A stretch of 34,055 nucleotides of DNA from Propionivibrio sp. (GTDB taxonomy: Bacteria > Pseudomonadota > Gammaproteobacteria > Burkholderiales > Rhodocyclaceae): NCBI RefSeq assembly GCF_017995515.1, contig NZ_JAGOIT010000034.1:1-34055 (forward strand), written 5' to 3'. A program made the translations under genes and the position numbers. Below, in pieces: positions 20,524 to 31,575 of the stretch (the first letter of the stretch is position 1; the number at the start of each line of letters is the position of its first letter). The notes beneath the pieces are model-generated. The model saw nothing but the letters and a program-made list of their open reading frames with translations. It did no database searches and was not told the DNA's origin.

Positions 20524-21599
20524 CGTGAGAACCGCGTAAATGAAAGCACCGCGATCCGTCGGAAGAAGAGGATCGGCAACAGGCAAAGCATGAAGGCATG
20601 CACCGCGAAGACACCCACTGCAAACGAAATCCGCCCGCTGGAGACCCACGCCTGACTGATGGTCAGCAGATTGTTGTAGAGCAGGTAGGCAAACAGCGCC
20701 AGAAGCATGTTCGCCGAACGACCGGCACGCGGATTGACGAAGGAAAGCGGAATCGCCAGCAGGGCGAGCACAATCGCTGACAACGGAATGCCGACGCGCC
20801 AAAGCAACTCGGCGCGATAAGAATTCCGGTCATCGGCAAGCAGTTCGAGCGTCGGGGTATTGCGCGGCGTTTTCTCGATCCCGCGCGCCTCCTTTGTTTC
20901 CAGGCGAATCGCGTAACGCCCGTACTCAAGGATGCGCATTTCCGGCGTTCCCTGCGTGATTTCGTAGCGACGCCCGTTTTCGAGAACCAGGAAACGATCG
21001 CCGTTTTCCGCGATCTCCTGATGACCGGTGGCCGCCATGGTCACGCCCAGCCACTGATCCTGGACCGAACTGACGAAGACGTTCTTCACGTAACTCTCAT
21101 CATCGGCAACCGCCTCGACGAAAACAACCCGATCTCCGGAAGACGACTCCTGAAACGCACCCGGCGATGCCTGCCCCGCATCCTTGCGCGACTCGAGATT
21201 TCCCCGGTACTCGGCGCTCTTCGACAAGGCCCACGGCGAAACGAACAGCGACAGTCCGGCGATCGCAAAAACCAGGGGCAGCATGAAGACCATCACCGGC
21301 CGGACCCACGCGGCAAGCGACAGGCCGGATGAGAACCAGACGACCATTTCTGAGTCACGATAGCTGCGCGACAGCGACAGGAGAATGGCAATAAAAGCGG
21401 CCAAGGAAAGCAGCGTGGGAACATAGTTCAGCGCAGCAAAGCCGAGGAGCGCGACGACCGCTTCGGGCGCAATCGAGCCCTGTGCCGCCTGCCCGAGCAG
21501 GCGGACGAGTTGCGTCGTCAGCAGGATGGCGAACAGCGCAACGAAGACGCCTGCCGCCGAATGCGTGAATTCGCGCCGTATCGCGCGCTGAAAGATCAT
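20520..21599 (-). CDS. lptF: LPS export ABC transporter permease LptF
   Basis: A 359-aa partner permease of LptG. The start is typical (MIFQRAIRREFTHSAAGVFVALFAILLTTQ). The coupling region is LLSLAAFIAILLSLSRSYRDSEMVVWFSSG. A periplasmic jellyroll contains VFVEAVADDESYVKNVFVSS, and the C-terminal membrane region contains LLWRVGIPLSAIVLALLAIP. It is divergent from pepA, the standard neighbour in Proteobacteria. Confidence 0.95.
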   Translation of the reverse strand: MIFQRAIRREFTHSAAGVFVALFAILLTTQLVRLLGQAAQGSIAPEAVVALLGFAALNYVPTLLSLAAFIAILLSLSRSYRDSEMVVWFSSGLSLAAWVRPVMVFMLPLVFAIAGLSLFVSPWALSKSAEYRGNLESRKDAGQASPGAFQESSSGDRVVFVEAVADDESYVKNVFVSSVQDQWLGVTMAATGHQEIAENGDRFLVLENGRRYEITQGTPEMRILEYGRYAIRLETKEARGIEKTPRNTPTLELLADDRNSYRAELLWRVGIPLSAIVLALLAIPLSFVNPRAGRSANMLLALFAYLLYNNLLTISQAWVSSGRISFAVGVFAVHAFMLCLLPILFFRRIAVLSFTRFSR

Positions 21600-21602
21600 G
21601 TT

Positions 21603-21632
21603 TTGACTTTGGCGAAAAACAACAGGGATAAT
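21603..21632 (+). promoter_or_regulatory. Candidate pepA promoter
   Basis: TTGACT (21603-21608) and GATAAT (21627-21632) are separated by 18 bases in the 72-base gap between divergent lptF and pepA. The -35 element lies against the lptF start codon, so the two divergent promoters must overlap. Confidence 0.6.
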
Positions 21633-21671
21633 TGCTCTTTGGTACGACAGGTGTCGCGAGAGGCAAAGCCG

Positions 21672-23168
21672 ATGGAATTTAGCATAAAAAGTGGAAATCC
21701 GGAGAAGCAGCGCGGCGCCTGCGTCGTTGTGGGCGTGTTCGAATCGCGCAAGCTGACACCTCCGGCAACATCAATCGACAAGGCATCGAACGGTCACCTC
21801 TCCGACCTCCTTCGCCGCGGTGACATGGACGGCAAGCCCGGATCGACGCTGCTCCTGCACAACGTTCCGGGCACGCTGTGCGACCGGGTGTTGCTCGTCG
21901 GCCTGGGCAAGGAGAAGGAGTACCGCGACAAGCAGTATTGCACGTCGATCCGCAACGCCCTCAAGGCCTTGAACGACACCGGCGCGCAGAACGCCACCGT
22001 GTTCCTTACCGAAACGCCCGTCGCGAAGCGCCCGGTTGCCTGGCGCATCCGGCAGGCGGCGATGCTCGGTCGCGAAAGCGCCTATCGTTTCGAGCAGTTC
22101 AAGTCAAAGAAGAACGAGAGCTATCCCAAGCTGCGCAAACTGGCTTTCACCGTTGAACAGAAGAACGAACTCGCGCATGCGGAAGATGCCCTGCGCCAGG
22201 GGCAAGCGATTGCCGAGGGCGTCGCGCTCGCGCGAACGCTGGGCAATCTTCCCGGCAATGTATGCACGCCGACCTACCTGGCCGAGACGGCCTTGCAGAT
22301 CGCCAGGGAACACGCGGTTGCCTGCGAGGTTCTTGAGCGCGCTGACATGGAAAAGCTTGGCATGCACTCGCTCCTCTCGGTCGCCAAGGGCTCCCACCAG
22401 CCACCGAAGATGATCGTTCTCCAGTACTGTGGCGGTTCGGCTGATGACAAGCCGCTGGTGCTCGTCGGCAAGGGCATCACCTTCGACTCGGGCGGTATTT
22501 CGCTGAAGCCGGGCGAAGGCATGGACGAGATGAAGTTCGACATGTGCGGCGCCGCCAGCGTGCTCGGCACCCTGAAGGCCATCGCGCAAATGCAGTTGCC
22601 GATCAATCTCACGGTGATCGTGCCGACGACCGAGAACATGCCCGGCGGCGCGGCGAGCAAGCCGGGTGACATCGTCACGTCCATGTCCGGCCAGACGATC
22701 GAGATTCTGAACACCGACGCCGAGGGGCGGCTCATCCTGTGCGACGCGCTCACCTACGCCGAGCGCTTCAAGCCCGAAACCGTGATCGACGTCGCCACGC
22801 TGACCGGCGCCTGCGTCATCGCGCTGGGCCACGTCGCGACCGGGCTCTTCGCAAATGACGAGGCGCTCGCCCGCGAGTTGCTCTCGGCAGGCGACGAAGC
22901 ACTCGATCGCGCCTGGCAAATGCCACTCTGGGACGATTACCAGGACCTACTGAAGAGCAACTTCGCCGACATGGCCAACATCGGCGGACGCCCGGCCGGC
23001 AGCGTTTCGGCCGCCTGCTTCCTCTCGCGCTTTGCCAAGAAGTTCGAGTGGGCACACCTGGACATCGCAGGCACGGCCTGGAAGTCCGGTGCTGACAAAG
23101 GCGCGACCGGCCGCCCGGTCCCCTTGCTCGCGCATTACCTGATGCAACGCGCCGGCCAGCTGAATTGA
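21672..23168 (+). CDS. pepA: Cytosol (leucyl) aminopeptidase
   Basis: A 498-aa M17 metallo-aminopeptidase with two metals. Residues K267, D272, D290, D349 and E351 (in VGKGITFDSGG, KFDMCGAAS and NTDAEGRL) match the metal ligands of E. coli PepA with a constant offset of 3. K279 and R353 correspond to catalytic residues. The M17 signature NTDAEGRL is intact. In E. coli, PepA also binds DNA in Xer recombination and carAB regulation. The ATG at 21672 is chosen by family length. The stop overlaps holC. Confidence 0.97.
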   Translation: MEFSIKSGNPEKQRGACVVVGVFESRKLTPPATSIDKASNGHLSDLLRRGDMDGKPGSTLLLHNVPGTLCDRVLLVGLGKEKEYRDKQYCTSIRNALKALNDTGAQNATVFLTETPVAKRPVAWRIRQAAMLGRESAYRFEQFKSKKNESYPKLRKLAFTVEQKNELAHAEDALRQGQAIAEGVALARTLGNLPGNVCTPTYLAETALQIAREHAVACEVLERADMEKLGMHSLLSVAKGSHQPPKMIVLQYCGGSADDKPLVLVGKGITFDSGGISLKPGEGMDEMKFDMCGAASVLGTLKAIAQMQLPINLTVIVPTTENMPGGAASKPGDIVTSMSGQTIEILNTDAEGRLILCDALTYAERFKPETVIDVATLTGACVIALGHVATGLFANDEALARELLSAGDEALDRAWQMPLWDDYQDLLKSNFADMANIGGRPAGSVSAACFLSRFAKKFEWAHLDIAGTAWKSGADKGATGRPVPLLAHYLMQRAGQLN

Positions 23169-23632
23169 CCCAGATCTTCTTCTACCACAACGCGGACGAC
23201 CGCATTGGCGCGGCAGCCGCACTGATCGGCAAGGCGTTCATGCAAAGAAAGGCCTTGCTGGTCTTTGCGCCTGACCATGAAGTCGCAGGCGCCCTCGATC
23301 GCCACCTGTGGATCCATCCGCCCACCGGATTCATCCCGCATGTACGTGGCAACTCACCGCTGGCAAATGAAACGCCCGTGGTCATCGCCGACGACATCGA
23401 GTCACCGCCGCAGAACGAGCGCCTGATCAACCTCTCCGCCGACATTCCCCCGGGCTTTTCCCGCTTCACCAGTGTCATTGAAGTCGTTGGCCGAGATGAC
23501 GAAGGACGATTGGCCGGACGCCGACGCGTCAAGTTCTACAAGGACCGAGGCTACGAAGTCCGCTATTTCGACCTCACGGAGAAAAACCGATGGCTGACAG
23601 CTCAAACGTCGTCGATCGAGCGGACTCGCTGA
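23165..23632 (+). CDS. holC: DNA polymerase III chi subunit
   Basis: A 155-aa subunit that links the clamp loader to single-stranded DNA-binding protein. It starts TQIFFYHNADDRIGAAAAL and has AFMQRKALLVFAPD, LWIHPPTGFIPHVR and ETPVVIADD, the chi fold. The start is TTG at 23165 overlapping the pepA stop (TTGA). The last 20 residues overlap the next gene and look less conserved. Confidence 0.9.
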   Translation: MTQIFFYHNADDRIGAAAALIGKAFMQRKALLVFAPDHEVAGALDRHLWIHPPTGFIPHVRGNSPLANETPVVIADDIESPPQNERLINLSADIPPGFSRFTSVIEVVGRDDEGRLAGRRRVKFYKDRGYEVRYFDLTEKNRWLTAQTSSIERTR

Positions 23633-24006
23633 TGCGACGCCGGCGTAGTTTTGTCGCAGCGCCACCGGCGAGCCTGCCCGCCCAGATCGTCGAGACGCCA
23701 CAGGTCGTCGAAGAAGACGACATCCCCGTACTGACTGAAGTCGTGTCTGCCGAAGCCGCCGTCTACGAAGGAAGTCCGCACCGCGAGGACGATACGCAGA
23801 TCACGCTGCTCGCCTCGGACCTTGCCCACGCAATCGGCCGGCAACTCGCCTATGAACTGCCGACGCTGCTCGAAGCCGTGCTGATCAACGCCGGCGAAGA
23901 ACTCCGCGTCGGCATCACCGAGACGATGGAAACCGCTCTGCGCGACTACATCGCCCGACGCAAGCAGCTCCGCCTGCCGCTCGAAGACACGAACGATCTC
24001 GACTGA
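23590..24006 (+). CDS. Conserved hypothetical protein between holC and valS
   Basis: A 138-aa acidic, soluble protein with no family I can name. It has a basic N-terminal patch (MRRRRSF), a variable acidic middle ([14 protein letters not shown]), and a helical C-terminal half ([40 protein letters not shown]) that looks conserved. The ATG lies 43 bases inside holC in another frame, so translation coupling is likely. A role with polymerase III chi is possible from position only. Confidence 0.7.
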   Translation: MADSSNVVDRADSLMRRRRSFVAAPPASLPAQIVETPQVVEEDDIPVLTEVVSAEAAVYEGSPHREDDTQITLLASDLAHAIGRQLAYELPTLLEAVLINAGEELRVGITETMETALRDYIARRKQLRLPLEDTNDLD

Positions 24007-24038
24007 GCAGCGCGCGGCAGCGGCAAAGCGCGATCCAG

Positions 24039-24044
24039 TATAAT
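24039..24044 (+). promoter_or_regulatory. Candidate valS -10 element
   Basis: A perfect TATAAT lies 33 bases before the valS start in the 71-base gap after the hypothetical gene. No convincing -35 element is at the expected spacing, so this is tentative. Confidence 0.4.
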
Positions 24045-24077
24045 CGCGGGTTTCCTTCACCTGCACCCCTGCATCCT

Positions 24078-26909
<2,832 letters not shown>

Positions 26910-26917
26910 AAGCAAAG

Positions 26918-26949
26918 CCGCCGGAGCGTCAGAACAGGCGCTCCGGCGG
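26918..26949. terminator. GC-rich hairpin after valS
   Basis: An 11-bp perfect stem (CCGCCGGAGCG / CGCTCCGGCGG) with a 10-base loop begins 8 bases after the valS stop. There is no T-run. It could be a weak terminator or mRNA-stabilising stem between valS and the thioesterase gene. Confidence 0.45.
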
Positions 26950-26973
26950 GCATGTCACGTCTCTGAATCGGCC

Positions 26974-27426
26974 ATGCCAGCGATCCACATCAAACGTTTT
27001 ACCGTCGACCACAACGCCATCGACGTTCATCGCCACGTCAACAACCAGGAGTACCTGCGCTGGATGCAGGACGTCGCCATCGAACACTCGGCGGCGCAAG
27101 GCTGGCCGATGGCGCGTTACCTCGAGACGGGCTCGTCGTGGTACGTCAAATCGCACTTCATCGACTACCTGCGCCCCGCCCTGCTGGGCGACAAGATCGT
27201 CATTGCGACCTGGGTATCAGGCATGTTCGAGCGCAACTCCCCGCGACAGACGCTTTTCCTGCGCGAGGGCGACCGCCAGATTCTGGCGCGTGCCGAGACT
27301 CAATGGATTTTCGTCAGCCTGCGCAACGGCCGGCCGGTCGCCATCCCAGCCGAGCTGCGCACCGCCTTTGACCTTGTCGAGACGGAAGCCGACGCACTCG
27401 CCCGACTCGAGGCCTGCCTCGCGTGA
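26974..27426 (+). CDS. Acyl-CoA thioesterase (4HBT hotdog family)
   Basis: A 150-aa hotdog-fold thioesterase. The N-terminal region has VDHNAIDVHRHVNNQEYLRWMQ, the 4-hydroxybenzoyl-CoA thioesterase type motif with a histidine-asparagine-asparagine in place of the more usual aspartate-containing site. Later segments WYVKSHFIDYLRPALLGDKI and the AETQWIFVS strand fit the fold. The physiological acyl-CoA substrate cannot be told. The ATG at 26974 fits family length. It converges on dsbB with a 12-base gap. Confidence 0.8.
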   Translation: MPAIHIKRFTVDHNAIDVHRHVNNQEYLRWMQDVAIEHSAAQGWPMARYLETGSSWYVKSHFIDYLRPALLGDKIVIATWVSGMFERNSPRQTLFLREGDRQILARAETQWIFVSLRNGRPVAIPAELRTAFDLVETEADALARLEACLA

Positions 27427-27438
27427 CGAAAACCGCGG

Positions 27439-27936
27439 TTACGACCGGCCAGACCGATCGCGCCGAAACAGCTGCCAAACGGCAATAGCGAGCAAGGCCA
27501 GAAAGCACAGCCCGGACCAGTTGGCCAGCGACAGCCCGAGGAAACTCCACTCCTTGTTGGTGCAGAACCCGGTGACCATGAACATCGACGGCCACTGCGC
27601 CCCGAGCCAGTCGACGATCCGTTCGAGCAGCGTCGGGTCGCCAAAACCGCATTCCGTCACCGCCTGCGGCGCGTACTGCATCCAGCTCTGCTGCACGGCG
27701 GTGATCACGCCCCCCAGCGCCACCAAGCCGAACAGAGCCGCCCAGAACCGGCTCATTCCCGGCAGTAAGGCTCCACACACGCCGATGACGGCGAGTACGA
27801 TGTACAGCAGGCGCTGAAAGTTGCACAGATAGCACGGCTGCAAGCGCGCCAGTTCGCCAAGGATGAGACCAGCGGCCAACAGCCCCAGCGACACGATCGC
27901 CAGCGCCGCAAAAACAATTCGAGTTGATAAACGCAT
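27439..27936 (-). CDS. dsbB: Disulfide bond formation protein DsbB
   Basis: A 165-aa four-helix membrane protein that reoxidises DsbA and passes electrons to quinone. The first periplasmic loop has PCYLC (C35 and C38). The second has C96 (TECGFGDP) and C125 (GFCTNKEWS). The helices fit, starting with FAALAIVSLGLLAAGLIL. I chose the ATG at 27936; an upstream in-frame start exists, but the extension has no membrane or DsbB character. It is divergent from rstA. Confidence 0.93.
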   Translation of the reverse strand: MRLSTRIVFAALAIVSLGLLAAGLILGELARLQPCYLCNFQRLLYIVLAVIGVCGALLPGMSRFWAALFGLVALGGVITAVQQSWMQYAPQAVTECGFGDPTLLERIVDWLGAQWPSMFMVTGFCTNKEWSFLGLSLANWSGLCFLALLAIAVWQLFRRDRSGRS

Positions 27937-28100
27937 AAAAGAATTCGGATCAGAAGTGGAGTCGCGAGGAAGAACATCTGGCCGCGATTCTAAGTTAATC
28001 GTCGGATCGCGCCAAACGCAGCACGAGGCTATTGGCTGCACAAAGCAGTGCTAAACTGTCGCGGTATTTTTTCGTGCAGCCAACCCGCCAAGATGACAAC

Positions 28101-28820
28101 ATGAAGACACGAATCCTGCTGGTTGAAGACGACGAACGTCTCGCCGACCTGACCGCTGAATACCTGCGCAAGAACGATTTCGAAGTTTCCATCGAAGTAC
28201 GTGGCGACACGGCCGAGGCAAGAATTCTTGCCGAGGATCCGGAACTCGTCATTCTCGACGTCATGCTACCTGGCAAGGACGGCTTCGAGGTCTGTCGGGC
28301 CGTGCGCGAAAAATACAAGGGCATCATCCTGATGCTCACGGCACGCGACGAAGACCTTGACCAGATTCTCGGCCTCGAACTCGGTGCGGACGATTATCTG
28401 GCCAAACCCGTGCAACCGCGCCTCCTGCTCGCGCGGATCAAGGCCTTGTTGCGCCGCGCGCCGGGGACAGCAAACCCGACTGACCAATCGGCCGAGTCCG
28501 GCGACGGCGCCGAGTTATCCTTCGGCACCTTCACCATCAGCCAGGCGACGCGCAGTGCACACCTCGGCAGCGACGCCATTGATCTAACGACTGCCGAGTT
28601 CGACCTGCTCTGGCTGCTCGCCCGCCACGCCGGTAGCATCCTGTCGCGCGACAATCTCCTGCAGGAATTGCGTGGCATCGGCTTCGACGGCCTCGACCGC
28701 TCGATCGACGCACGCATCTCCCGGTTGCGCCGCAAACTGGGTGACGACCCGGAAAACCCAAGCCGCATCAAGACCGTTCGCGGGAAAGGCTACCTGTTCA
28801 GCAAACATGACTGGCAATAG
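28101..28820 (+). CDS. rstA: OmpR-family response regulator (RstA-like)
   Basis: A 239-aa two-component regulator. The receiver domain has D10/D11, phospho-acceptor D53 (LVILDVMLPGKDG), T80 and K102. The C-terminal winged helix contains IDLTTAEFDLLWLLARHAG, ISRLRRKLGDDPENPSRIKTVRGKGYLF. It resembles E. coli RstA closely in the receiver (LVEDD, GDTAEARILAEDP), but the stimulus here is unknown. The rstB start overlaps its end by 14 bases. Confidence 0.85.
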   Translation: MKTRILLVEDDERLADLTAEYLRKNDFEVSIEVRGDTAEARILAEDPELVILDVMLPGKDGFEVCRAVREKYKGIILMLTARDEDLDQILGLELGADDYLAKPVQPRLLLARIKALLRRAPGTANPTDQSAESGDGAELSFGTFTISQATRSAHLGSDAIDLTTAEFDLLWLLARHAGSILSRDNLLQELRGIGFDGLDRSIDARISRLRRKLGDDPENPSRIKTVRGKGYLFSKHDWQ

Positions 28821-30222
28821 TCCCCAAGGCGGTCGGCTGCTGAACATTCTCGGGCGATACAAACCGGCCCCATGGCGCGGGCGCTACAGCCTGTCGCGTT
28901 TGTTCCTCAACTTTTACCTGCTGGTGATGGGGTCGTTCATCGCCATCGCTTTCTTTGCCGATTTCGTTATTTCGACCGCCGTCAAGGGCATCACCGACGA
29001 CTACACCAGCCGCTTCATGCGCGGCACCATCGTCCTCATCGAGGACGAACTCTTCCGGCGACCACGCTCGGAATGGCCAAAGACGATCAAGGCGCTCGAC
29101 GCCAAGTTCGCCTACCGCCTGAGCATTATCGAACGCTGGACACTCAAGTTGCCGGCGAAGCAAGCGGAAAAACTCGATTCCGGCGAACTGGCCATCGACG
29201 CCGAGGGTGATGTCATCTATCACCGGCTGAAGCAGACACCACAGGTGCTCAAGGTCGGTCCGATTTCGCCCGGCGCCAACCCGGATCAGCCGCGCATCCT
29301 GCCGCTCGATTTGCGCATCCGGCTGCTGACCTGGAGCCTGATCGGGCTCTTCCTCGCCATCGCCGTCTGGTTCTGGGTCCGTCCCGTCTGGCGCGACCTC
29401 GAGGCACTGCGCCAGACGGCCCGCGCGCTCGGCGAGGGTCACTTCGAGACGCGTTCACCGGAAGCTCGGAGCGGTGCCTTCGAGTTGCTCACCGAAACGC
29501 TGAACGGGATGGCTGAGCGTATTCAGCGCCTGATCGCAACACAGAAAGAGCTGTCGAGCGCGATCTCGCACGAACTCCGCACACCGATCTCGCGCATGCG
29601 CTTCGCACTCGAGATGCTGACCGAAACCGATGAGTGCGAGGAGCAGGAGCGCCTCTGGCAAATGATGAACGTCGACCTTGAAGAACTCGACAACCTGATC
29701 GACTCCAGCCTCACCTATTCGCGCTTTGAGCGTGAGCAACCCGAGCCGCACCTCACGGCCATCGAGTTCGCGCCGTGGCTCGAGGAAGAAGTGGAGTCGA
29801 TGCGCATCCTCGGGCGCTCGCTGGAACTCTCGGTCGATTGCAGCAAGCTGCCCGACGCGCAGGAAGTCGAACTTGACCAGAAGAGCATGCCCTACGCCGT
29901 GACTAACTTATTGCGCAACGCCATCAAGTACACGAAGACGAGGATCGCGGTCAGCACCGAAGTCGTCGCCGGACGCATCCGGGTTTACGTCGACGATGAC
30001 GGAATCGGCATCCCGGCCGAAGAACGCCAGCGCGTCTTCTTCGCATTCACCCGCCTCGATCGCTCGCGTGACCGTGCAACCGGCGGCTACGGGCTCGGAC
30101 TGGCGATCGTCCGGCTCGTTCTTGAGCAGCACGGCGGCACCGTCACGGCAGACGAATCGCCCTTGGGCGGGGCGCGCTTCACCCTTGAGTGGCCATTGTT
30201 ACAGAACGTCACCCAAAGCTGA
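28807..30222 (+). CDS. rstB: Sensor histidine kinase (RstB-like)
   Basis: A 471-aa membrane sensor kinase. It has a cytoplasmic start, TM1 at about 33-56 and a periplasmic region to about 168. TM2 is at about 172-191, with a HAMP segment at about 193-245. The phosphorylated histidine is H255 (SAISHELRTP). The ATPase domain has LLRNAIKYTK, DDDGIGIPAEERQRVF and GGYGLGLAIV. Both the membrane layout and the ending WPLLQNVTQS resemble RstB. It is co-transcribed with rstA. Confidence 0.87.
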   Translation: MTGNSPQGGRLLNILGRYKPAPWRGRYSLSRLFLNFYLLVMGSFIAIAFFADFVISTAVKGITDDYTSRFMRGTIVLIEDELFRRPRSEWPKTIKALDAKFAYRLSIIERWTLKLPAKQAEKLDSGELAIDAEGDVIYHRLKQTPQVLKVGPISPGANPDQPRILPLDLRIRLLTWSLIGLFLAIAVWFWVRPVWRDLEALRQTARALGEGHFETRSPEARSGAFELLTETLNGMAERIQRLIATQKELSSAISHELRTPISRMRFALEMLTETDECEEQERLWQMMNVDLEELDNLIDSSLTYSRFEREQPEPHLTAIEFAPWLEEEVESMRILGRSLELSVDCSKLPDAQEVELDQKSMPYAVTNLLRNAIKYTKTRIAVSTEVVAGRIRVYVDDDGIGIPAEERQRVFFAFTRLDRSRDRATGGYGLGLAIVRLVLEQHGGTVTADESPLGGARFTLEWPLLQNVTQS

Positions 30223-30407
30223 CGAAGCCGCTAAAGACACCTCTCAGGACCGCCGCTACCATCAATCGATCGATGAGCAGGTCACCGGAGTCTCTCCATG
30301 TCCAAATTCAATCCCGCATCCAAACTGCCTCTATTCCGCACCTGCCGGGCCACGGCCATCGAATCGGTACCGACATTGGTCACGGAAGGGTTCGGAGCTT
30401 GAATACC

Positions 30408-30611
30408 ATGACCAAGCACCCAGTCACCTTCCCGGTTGCCGAAGGTCTTGGCATATTTGTTGGAATTATCGCCTGGGATCTGCTGACCGACGGTCGCGTG
30501 GATATTGCCAAAGCGCTGCTCATCGCTGCGCCGTGCACGCTTGCCTGGTTTGGCGTTCGCTACTGGAAGCAGAAGGGCAAGGACAAGACAGGAAGCGCAC
30601 GCACCCGGTGA
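30408..30611 (+). CDS. Small hydrophobic protein, 67 aa
   Basis: A small protein with two likely membrane helices (LGIFVGIIAWDLLT and ALLIAAPCTLAWFGVRYW) and a basic C-terminal tail (KQKGKDKTG). The start has a weak GGAG 11 bases upstream. I do not recognise the family. It sits between rstB and the IS1595 boundary at 30641. The 185 bases between rstB and this gene hold nothing I can assign. Confidence 0.55.
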   Translation: MTKHPVTFPVAEGLGIFVGIIAWDLLTDGRVDIAKALLIAAPCTLAWFGVRYWKQKGKDKTGSARTR

Positions 30612-30640
30612 TACCCGAGTCGGACCCTCGCAAAAAAATA

Positions 30641-31179
30641 GGCTCTGTCTGAATTAGCTGTAGAAGCGAACTATATTGAAAGCATGGTTCTACCAAAGGA
30701 GGTGAATCATGCGCCACACAGCGTTTGTCGAGTTTGTTGCTCAACTCAAGCAACTCACGCCAGAGCAGCGGAAGCAACTAGTTCGACAGCTGATGGGTCG
30801 AGAGTCGGCGCCGGCGCCACGCGCCACGGCGCCGCTACCGGCACCGACGGGTTGTCCGCATTGCAGCGCTGCGGTCGAGCGCCTGGGGTCATGGGGCCAA
30901 AGTCACGGACTCAAGCGTTATCGTTGCCGGGATTGCGGCCGAACCTTCAACGCCCTGACCGGCACAGCCCTGGCGCATTTGCGCAAGCGCGAACAATGGA
31001 CGCGCTACGCCGAAGTCTTGATTGAGGGCGTCAGTCTGCGCGAGGCAGCCCACCGTTGCCAGATCGACAAGAACACCGCGCTTCGGTGGCGCCATCGCTT
31101 TCTGCGCGACGCCGCCGGACACCGAGCTGAACACGAAGCCGGGATCGTCGAAGCTGACGAAACTTTCTTTCTCGAATCC
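30641..31179 (+). mobile_element. IS1595-family element, 3'-truncated
   Basis: The proposed left end begins GGCTCTGTCTGAATTAGC at 30641, just after an A-rich run; the terminus is an inference from position. The element contains the start of an IS1595-type transposase and stops where an IS3-type terminus begins at 31180. The rest of the element is not found elsewhere in the window, so it was lost rather than just split. Confidence 0.7.
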
Positions 31180-31182
31180 TGA
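30709..31182 (+). pseudogene. IS1595-family transposase, N-terminal half
   Basis: 157 codons of a transposase normally about twice as long. The N-terminal zinc ribbon has C49, C52, C73 and C76. A helix-turn-helix follows ([24 protein letters not shown]), then the start of the DDE domain with D150 ([13 protein letters not shown]). After FLES the IS3 terminus provides an in-frame TGA. The last two catalytic residues are gone, so it cannot be active. A near-perfect ribosome-binding site (AAAGGAGGTGA) precedes the ATG. Confidence 0.9.
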
Positions 31183-31218
31183 AGTGGCCCCCTGAGTCAA
31201 GACAGTAATGCAGTCAGT

Positions 31219-31575
31219 TTAAGCAGCACATTCGACCTCACACGCAGCTGGACGGCGCTGCCCCGGTTTTGCCTTTGCTTTTGTTGTTGTCTCTGGACTT
31301 GCCTTGGTGATGGAGGAATCCCCTGTGGAGCGTAGCGGAACAGGGGATTCCTCCATCGCGCCGCCAAACTTGTCCACGATCAAAGCACCGCCACCCACGC
31401 CACTTCGATACACAACATCCGGCGTTTTCTGTCCCAGCGACTGGTGTGGTCGCTCGCCGTTGTAGAAGGCGAAATATTCGGTCAGACCGACCAACAATTC
31501 GCCCATCGAGGCGTAGCCCTTCAAGTACACATCCTCATGTTTGACGCTACGCCACAGCCGCTCGACGAAGATGCC
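31219..31575 (-). pseudogene. IS3-family orfB, C-terminal fragment
   Basis: The reading frame contains IFVERLWRSVKHEDVYLKGY, then ELLVGLTEYFAFYNGERPHQSLGQ, the C-terminal part of the IS3 integrase domain with its final glutamate, followed by an unconserved tail. Upstream of IFVERLW the frame runs into a stop and then the sequence switches to the orfB N-terminus, so several hundred bases of the catalytic core are missing. The 18-bp palindrome of 31309-31357 lies within its tail. Confidence 0.85.
31309..31357. repeat. Perfect 18-bp inverted repeat inside IS3 remnant
   Basis: GATGGAGGAATCCCCTGT (31309-31326) is exactly complementary to 31340-31357 around a 13-base loop. It lies in the variable tail of orfB. 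As RNA or single-stranded DNA it would form a very stable hairpin. Confidence 0.85.

Noticed and set aside
19450-20802. Longer lptG start at 20802
   Set aside because: The extension overlaps lptF by about 280 bases and is not LptG-like; the ATG at 20523 fits the family start and the ATGA overlap.
27439-28041. Longer dsbB start at 28041
   Set aside because: The extra 35 residues have no membrane or DsbB character and intrude on the rstA upstream region.
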